The notes under the pieces: model-generated
Seen by the model: only the letters and a program-made list of their open reading frames with translations
What the model was told of the DNA's origin: nothing
The model's database searches: none
DNA from: Hybos culiciformis
Lineage: Eukaryota; Arthropoda; Insecta; Diptera; Hybotidae
Direction: 5' to 3'
Length of the DNA: 64,000 nt
Assembly (NCBI GenBank): GCA_964007475.1
Contig: OZ023273.1
Coordinates: 72,951,842-73,015,841 of the forward strand
Translations under genes and position numbers: made by a program
Shown here: positions 58,260 through 64,000 of the stretch, piece by piece
Layout: every line of letters begins with the position of its first letter
Numbering within the stretch: the first letter of the stretch is position 1

Positions 58260-58830
58260 TTATATTTTGTTGTGAATTCATTTTTATTATTATTTAATTT
58301 TTGATATTATTTACTTGTGATGTTAGTTTGAATTTAAAAAAAAAAATAATATAAACAAAAAACTTGTTTTTTAATTCGACAAATTAAAGACTTAAAAACA
58401 AAACAAATATTTGGAAAAGTATTGATTAATAAAATAACTATTATACTAAGTATATATTACTTTTCTATTTTTATACCCTTATTATATTTAACTATAACTG
58501 AGTACTAAGTACGAATATTTTTATATGGTTATTTGTGAATTAATTTTTATTATTATTTAATTTTTGATATTATTTACTTGTGATGTTAGATTAAATAACA
58601 GAATATAAACAAAACTTATTTTTTTTAATTCGACAAATTAAAGTCTTAAAAAGAAATCAAATGTTTGGAAAAGTATTGATTAATAAAATAAATCTTATAC
58701 TAAGTTTATTATTTTTCTATTTTTATACCATTATTATATTTTCATTACTGAGGACTATGTATGCGAATACTTTTTATATGCTTTTTTGTGAATTTAATTT
58801 TATTATTATTTAATTTGGATATTATTTACA
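58260..58830. repeat. ~258-bp tandem repeat
   Basis: GTGAATT.ATTTTTATTATTATTTAATTT recurs near 58273, 58532 and 58789 with shared downstream sequence (TTCGACAAATTAAAG, GGAAAAGTATTGATTAATAA). Between two and three copies, downstream of the small gene. Confidence 0.85.
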
Positions 58831-59314
58831 ATATACCTAATGTGCCTTATTTTTATTCAAATAAATATGGAATACTTTATAAATTACATTGTTTTTATTA
58901 ATATTTCAGATAATTTTCTTTTTTTCCCATATTTTAAAACAAAATTATTTCTACTTTATGTTACTGATTGATTTTAGGTGTCGTATTTATTACACTTTGT
59001 ATAGAAATTAGATAAAAACCTCTTTGTTTCTTAAATGTCGTAACTGCACTTTTTTGTCAGATACGACAACGATCGAAACGTTTTAGTGCAGATACGACAA
59101 TTTGCAAAAATTTGAAGCTTAATAACTCAAAAACTATTAACGTTGAAAGAAAGTGCTTTCACGAGAAAAAAGTTATCCCGTCGTAGAAACGAATGTTGTT
59201 TTGCAATTGTCGATAAAACTAACAGATCGGCTATAATCAGCTTTTGAACTTTAAACTCGATTATCTCAAAACTAGGTTTATGTTAGTTGCGACAAATAAG
59301 CATTGATGGGACGA

Positions 59315-60833
59315 GGTAACTTTTACAATTAAAAACAAAAAAAAAAATTTTTTTTGGGCCGGGTGGACCCTACTCCTTCTACTACTACCCAAAATTTAAG
59401 CCAACTAACCTTTATTTCATCGAAAATAATTTTTTTGATAAAAAAAATTTTGGTCTTTTTTGGGTAGGAGACCCACTCGCCTCCTGCTCCGATCCAAAAT
59501 TTTCATGCCGGCCACGTTCATTTAACGACAGGTGACTTTTACAATTAAATACAAAAAAAAAAATTTTTTTTGAGCCGGGTGGACCCTACTCCTTCTACTA
59601 CTACCCAAAATTTTAAGCCAACTAACCTTTATTTCATCGAAAATAATTTTTTTGATAAAAAAAATTTTGGTCTTTTTTGGGTAGGAGACCCACTCGCCTC
59701 CTGCTCCGATCCAAAATTTTCATGCCGGCCACGTTCATTTAACGACAGGTAACTTTTACAATTAAAAAAAATAAAAAAAAATTTTTTTTGGGCCGGGTAG
59801 ACCCTACTCTTTCTACTACTACTTAAAATTTTAAGCCAACTAACCTTTATTTCATCGAAAATAATTTTTTTGATAAAAAAAATTTTGGTCTTTTTTGGGT
59901 AGGAGACCCCTCGCCTCCTGCTCCGATCCAAAATTTTCATGCCGGCCACGTTCATTTAACGACAGGTAACTTTTACAATTAAAAACAAAAAAAAAAATTT
60001 TTTTTGGGCCGGGTGGACCCTTCTCCTTCTACTACTACCCAAAATTTTAAGCCAACTAACCTTTATTTCATCGAAAATAATTTTTATGATAAAAAAAATT
60101 TTGGTCTTTTTTGGGTAGGAGACCCACTCGCCTCCTGCTCCGATCCAAAATTTTCATGCCGGCCACGTTCATTTAACGACAGGTAACTTTTACAATTAAA
60201 AAAATAAAATAAAATTTTTTTTTGGGCCGGGTCGACGCTACTCCTCCTTCTACTACCCAAAATTTTAAGCCAACTAACCTTTATTTCATCGAAAATAATT
60301 TTTTTGATAAAAAAAAAAAATGTTGGTCTTTTTTGGGTAGGAGACCCCCTCGCCTCCTGCTCCGATCCAAAATTTTCATGCCGGCCACGTTCATTTAACG
60401 ACAGGTAACTTTTACAATTAAAAACAAAAAAAAAATTTTTTTTGGGCCGGGTCGACCTTACTCCTCCTTCTACTACCCAAAATTTTAAGCCAACTAACCT
60501 TTATTTCATCGAAAATAATTTTTCTGTTAAAAAAAAATTTTGGTCTTTTTTGGGTAGGAGACCCACTCGCCTCCTGCTCCGATCCAAAATTTTCATGCCG
60601 GCCACGTTCATTTAACGACAGGTAACTTTTACAATTAAAAAAATAAAATAAAATTTTTTTTTGGGCCGGGTCGACCCTACTCCTCCTTCTACTACCCAAA
60701 ATTTTAAGCCAACTAACCTTTATTTCATCGAAAATAATTTTTTTGATAAAAAAAAAATGTTGGTCTTTTTTGGGTAGGAGACCCCCTCGCCTCCTGCTCC
60801 GATCCAAAATTTTCATGCCGGCCACGTTCATTT
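59315..60833. repeat. 217-bp satellite array, block 1
   Basis: About seven units. ACGACAGG recurs near 59525, 59742, 59959, 60176, 60399 and 60615, so the period is 216-223. Each unit has GGGCCGGGT, CTACTCCTTCTACTAC, AAGCCAACTAACCTTTATTT, GGGTAGGAGACCCACTCGCC and CATGCCGGCCACGTTCATTT. Sixty- to 137-codon frames on both strands are repeat artefacts. Confidence 0.93.
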
Positions 60834-61922
60834 TAGAGATGTGTCGTTCGTGAACGACCGAGTTAAAAAGAACGGATCACTAAAGTGAACGATGACCGAT
60901 CGGTCAGTAAAAAAAAAATATATCGTTCATCGTTCACCGTTCATCGTTCTTTTCTAAAAAAAAAAAAGTTTTGTAGGTGTAGAGAAGAGATAAATGTTTG
61001 AAAAGAGCTGTACACTTATTTTTCAGCTATTATGTGAATGTGACTGTGCACAATGGCTACCTGTTTACTGGTCTGAAAATTATCGTCTTTTTTAATTGAA
61101 AATGCCACACGGCATCCATAGAAAAAAATACAATAAGAAAAACTGACGGGAAACAGATTAAATATTTAATGGAATTTTTTATTTTTCTTAAAAAATTATT
61201 CCAAAAAATATAACAAAAAATATTAATAAAAAGATAAAAAAAAATTTTTTTTTAATATAATCGGTTATTGCTAATATAGATATTTGAATAATTATTAGTA
61301 GATTAATATCCTCTAAATATTTTTTTTTTTATAATAAAATAAAGTATATTAACTTTAAAAATAATAGATGAATTTATGCTTCCTAAAGTTCACAGTTCAC
61401 TTTCAGTTTATTTCATTTGATATTTTTTTATTTTTGCAAAGTTCATTTTGATTTGAGTTAATTTTATCGGTCGTTCAATTGAGCTATATTTTTAACTCGG
61501 TCAGTAAAAATAGTACGTTCATTTTTTTAACCCGTTCAATTTTTTTTTAACTCGGTCAGTAAAAATAGTTCGTTCATTTTTTTAACCCGTTCAATTTTTT
61601 TTAACTCGGTCAGTAAAAATAGGTCGTTCATTTTTTTAACCCGTTCAATTTTTTTTAACTCGGTCAGTAAAAATAGGTCGTTCATTTTTTTAACCCGTTC
61701 AATTTTTTTTAACTCGGTCAGTAAAAATAGTTCGTTCATTTTTTTAACCCGTTCAATTTTTTTTACCTCGGTCAGTAAATTGATTTGAGTTCATTTTTTT
61801 TTTGGTCGTTCGCGAACGAGAAATTCGGTCGTTCAATTGAACGATATTTTTTAACTCGGTCAGTAAAAAAGAACGAACGAGTTAACACAGGTCACTGAAG
61901 TGAACGAGATTTCCCATCACTA
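60834..61922. mobile_element. hAT non-autonomous element, 1089 bp
   Basis: Ends TAGAGATG and CATCACTA, flanked by the perfect 8-bp TSD GTTCATTT (60826-60833 and 61923-61930) within a 217-bp satellite unit. Near the ends are many CGTTC/GAACG motifs including CGTTCGTGAACGACC. The interior holds a minisatellite. It encodes no transposase. Confidence 0.93.
61480..61790. repeat. ~56-bp minisatellite in the hAT element
   Basis: About five copies of AACTCGGTCAGTAAAAATAG followed by TCGTTCATTTTTTTAACCCG. The repeated NELFLLTELKK-type minus-strand frame is produced by the repeat. Confidence 0.92.
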
Positions 61923-61930
61923 GTTCATTT

Positions 61931-62060
61931 AACGACAGGTAACTTTTACAATTAAAAACAAAAAAAAAAATTTTTTTTGGGCCGGGTGGACCCTACTCCT
62001 TCTACTATTACCCAAAATTTTAAGCCAACTAACCTTTATTTCATCGAAAATAATTTTTTT
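61931..62060. repeat. 217-bp satellite, partial unit
   Basis: Continues the unit split by the hAT element and stops within GATAAAAAAA, where a tRNA-like sequence begins. Confidence 0.88.
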
Positions 62061-62069
62061 GATAAAAAA

Positions 62070-62245
62070 ATAAGTCTGAAGGTGCCAGGTTCGAACCCAA
62101 TTATGATTTGTTTTTTTTTTTAATATTTGAAAAATGATGATGGACGATTCTCAGAAAAATTATGACGATTCTCAGAAAAATTCTATATGAAAATGGATTT
62201 TTACCCTCTACCAAATTTCTTCCAACGCCGCTAAAGAAGTATAAA
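62070..62245 (+). repeat. Truncated tRNA-like SINE
   Basis: AAGTCTGAAGGTGCCAGGTT followed by CGAACCC is the anticodon-to-T-arm half of the tRNA-like head in plus orientation. It is followed by GATTCTCAGAAAAAT repeats and the CCCTCTACC..GCTAAAGAAGTATAAACTTC module. A diverged relative of the copies at 56592 and 62352. Confidence 0.65.
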
Positions 62246-62738
62246 CTTCAAAAAAAATTCGTATATTTTGCTCCGGCACGACCCAACCGTAGTTTTTTTT
62301 GCTTGTAATATTGGGCCCTATATATACATATATTTGAAATTAAAAAATTTTGTCATTGGGAATCGAACCAGGCACCTTCAGACTTACAGTCTGATGTTGT
62401 AGCCACTAAGCCATACTGTCCATATGATTTTGGGTTTCTTACATATAATAAAAAAATAAGTATTCTTATTCTTATTTTTCTGAGAAAAATGATGACGATT
62501 CTGAGAAAAATTCTACATGAAAATGGATTTTTACCCTCTACCAAAATTCATCAAACGCCGCTAAAGAAGTATTAACTTCAAAAATAAAATACCCAAAATT
62601 TTAAGCCAACTAACCTTTATTTCATCGAAAATAATTTTTTTGATAAAAAAAAAATTTGGCCTTTTTTGAGTAGGAGACCCCCTCGCCTCCTGTTCCGATC
62701 CAAAATTTTCATGCCGGTCACGTTCATTTAACGACAGG
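62246..62738. repeat. Duplicated segment (copy 2), with empty transposon site
   Basis: Matches 56488-56978 at an offset of about 5760 bases. It continues directly into ACGACAGGTAACT without the 2.3-kb transposon. Confidence 0.88.
62352..62421 (-). repeat. tRNA-like SINE head, second copy
   Basis: Same sequence as 56592-56661, carried by the segment duplication. Confidence 0.7.
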
Positions 62739-64000
62739 TAACTTTTACAATTAAAAACAAAAAAAAAAATTTTTTTTGGGCCGGGTGGACCCTACTCCTT
62801 CTACTACTACCCAAAATTTTAAGCCAACTAACCTTTATTTCATCGAAAATAATTTTTTTGATAAAAAAAATTTTGGTCTTTTTTGGGTAGGAGACCCACT
62901 CGCCTCCTGCTCCGATCCAAAATTTTCATGCCGGCCACGTTCATTTAACGACAGGTAACTTTTACAATTAAATACAAAAAAAAAAATTTTTTTTGAGCCG
63001 GGTGGACCCTACTCCTTCTACTACTACCCAAAATTTTAAGCCAACTAACCTTTATTTCATCGAAAATAATTTTTTTGATAAAAAAAATTTTGGTCTTTTT
63101 TGGGTAGGAGACCCACTCGCCTCCTGCTCCGATCCAAAATTTTCATGCCGGCCACGTTCATTTAACGACAGGTAACTTTTACAATTAAAAAAAATAAAAA
63201 AAAATTTTTTTTGGGCCGGGTAGACCCTACTCCTTCTACTACTACTTAAAATTTTAAGCCAACTAACCTTTATTTCATCGAAAATAATTTTTTTGATAAA
63301 AAAAATTTTGGTCTTTTTTGGGTAGGAGACCCACTCGCCTCCTGCTCCGATCCAAAATTTTCATGCCGGCCACGTTCATTTAACGACAGGTAACTTTTAC
63401 AATTAAAAAAAATAAAAAAAAATTTTTTTTGGGCCGGGTAGACCCTACTCCTTCTACTACTACTTAAAATTTTAAGCCAACTAACCTTTATTTCATCGAA
63501 AATAATTTTTTTGATAAAAAAAATTTTGGTCTTTTTTGGGTAGGAGACCCCTCGACTCCTGCTCCGATCCAAAATTTTCATGCCGGCCACGTTCATTTAA
63601 CGACAGGTAACTTTTACAATTAAAAACAAAAAAAAAATTTTTTTTGGGCCGGGTGGACCCTACTCCTTCTACTACTACCCAAAATTTTAAGCCAACTAAC
63701 CTTTATTTCATCGAAAATAATTTTTTTGATAAAAAAAATTTTGGTCTTTTTTGGGTAGGAGACCCACTCGCCTCCTGCTCCGATCCAAAATTTTCATGCC
63801 GGCCACGTTCATTTAACGACAGGTAACTTTTACAATTAAAAACAAAAAAAAAATTTTTTTTGGGCCGGGTCGACCTTACTCCTCCTTCTACTACCCAAAA
63901 TTTTAAGCCAACTAACCTTTATTTCATCGAAAATAATTTTTCTGTTAAAAAAAAATTTTGGTCTTTTTTGGGTAGGAGACCCACTCGCCTCCTGCTCCGA
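62590..64000. repeat. 217-bp satellite array, block 2
   Basis: ACGACAGG recurs near 62731, 62949, 63165, 63383, 63600 and 63816 (period 216-218). Order and variants parallel block 1, for example GAGCCGGGTGG then GGGCCGGGTAG units. This indicates that a multi-unit block was duplicated. The array runs off the window. Confidence 0.93.

Larger units (their letters stand above)
56980..59314 (+). mobile_element. 2.3-kb DNA transposon with TTATTTGTCG subterminal array
   Basis: Inverted ends of at least 24 bases begin CGTCCCATCAATGCTTATTT and are followed on the left by eight spaced copies of CTTATTTGTCGTA or variants. The element split a 217-bp satellite unit. The duplicated segment at 62246-62738 shows the uninterrupted site ACGACAGGTAACT, so the duplication is GG or AGG. 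Inside are one small gene (57675-58221) and a 250-bp tandem repeat. Subterminal arrays plus short TSD recall CACTA-like elements, but there is no transposase, so the class is uncertain. Confidence 0.82.

Noticed and set aside
61536..61739. NELFLLTELKK repeat protein
   Set aside because: Translation of the 56-bp minisatellite inside a hAT element.
59570..63826. Repeated 60- to 137-codon frames on both strands
   Set aside because: Each is one or more units of the 217-bp satellite translated; the same sequence is open on both strands by chance.

Overview
This window is eukaryotic, very AT-rich, and made almost entirely of transposable elements and satellite DNA. I see no host housekeeping gene, no rRNA, no functional tRNA and nothing prokaryotic. 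Intron-containing transposon genes, Jockey-like LINEs, a Ty3/gypsy element, several hAT families with 8-bp target-site duplications (TSDs), a FLYWCH/MULE fragment and tRNA-Arg/tRNA-Ser-type primer sites point to an insect (arthropod) nuclear genome. The order cannot be fixed from the sequence.

Layout. 1-9.06 kb is AT-rich with a broken unknown gene (2.2-2.55 kb), a foldback repeat (4.6-5.4 kb) and a TA microsatellite. 9.067-13.676 kb is a young Ty3/gypsy element with matching 246-bp LTRs and TSD GGATT. 14.06-23.26 kb is one minus-strand Jockey-like LINE used as a landing pad. It contains a non-autonomous LTR element (14.346-18.210 kb, itself carrying a 721-bp hAT element), a hAT-like element with an intact two-exon zinc-finger/coiled-coil gene (19.81-21.72 kb) and a 602-bp hAT MITE. 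24.5-27.5 kb holds plus-strand LINE pieces around a broken FLYWCH/MULE gene. 27.6-28.2 kb is a tandem repeat. 29.25-32.2 kb holds two LINE fragments meeting head to head. 32.984-37.537 kb is a complete 4.55-kb hAT transposon with a two-exon, twice-frameshifted transposase. 37.68-50.73 kb is bounded by ~255-bp inverted repeats. Inside it lies an ~11.7-kb CACTA/EnSpm-like transposon with CCCAAATAC ends, subterminal AACGTT-like motifs, a Tnp2-like transposase with one frameshift and a fully intact five-exon DUF4806 gene. Two inverted 1.3-kb CCCTGCTAGC elements inside it form a 2.8-kb palindrome. 51.3-56.5 kb is a ~105-bp satellite with a ~2-kb higher-order repeat. 56.6-64 kb is a 217-bp satellite interrupted by tRNA-like SINE heads, a 2.3-kb DNA transposon encoding a small unknown protein, and a 1.09-kb hAT element.

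How the parts relate. Genes occur only inside mobile elements. The most notable are small accessory genes carried by DNA transposons: the DUF4806 protein, the BED-finger/coiled-coil protein and the unknown lysine-rich protein. The intact accessory genes keep perfect splice sites and reading frames, while the larger transposases are broken. Most of the breaks whose sequence can be resolved are one- or two-base changes in homopolymers or TA repeats, so sequencing or assembly error must be considered for them.
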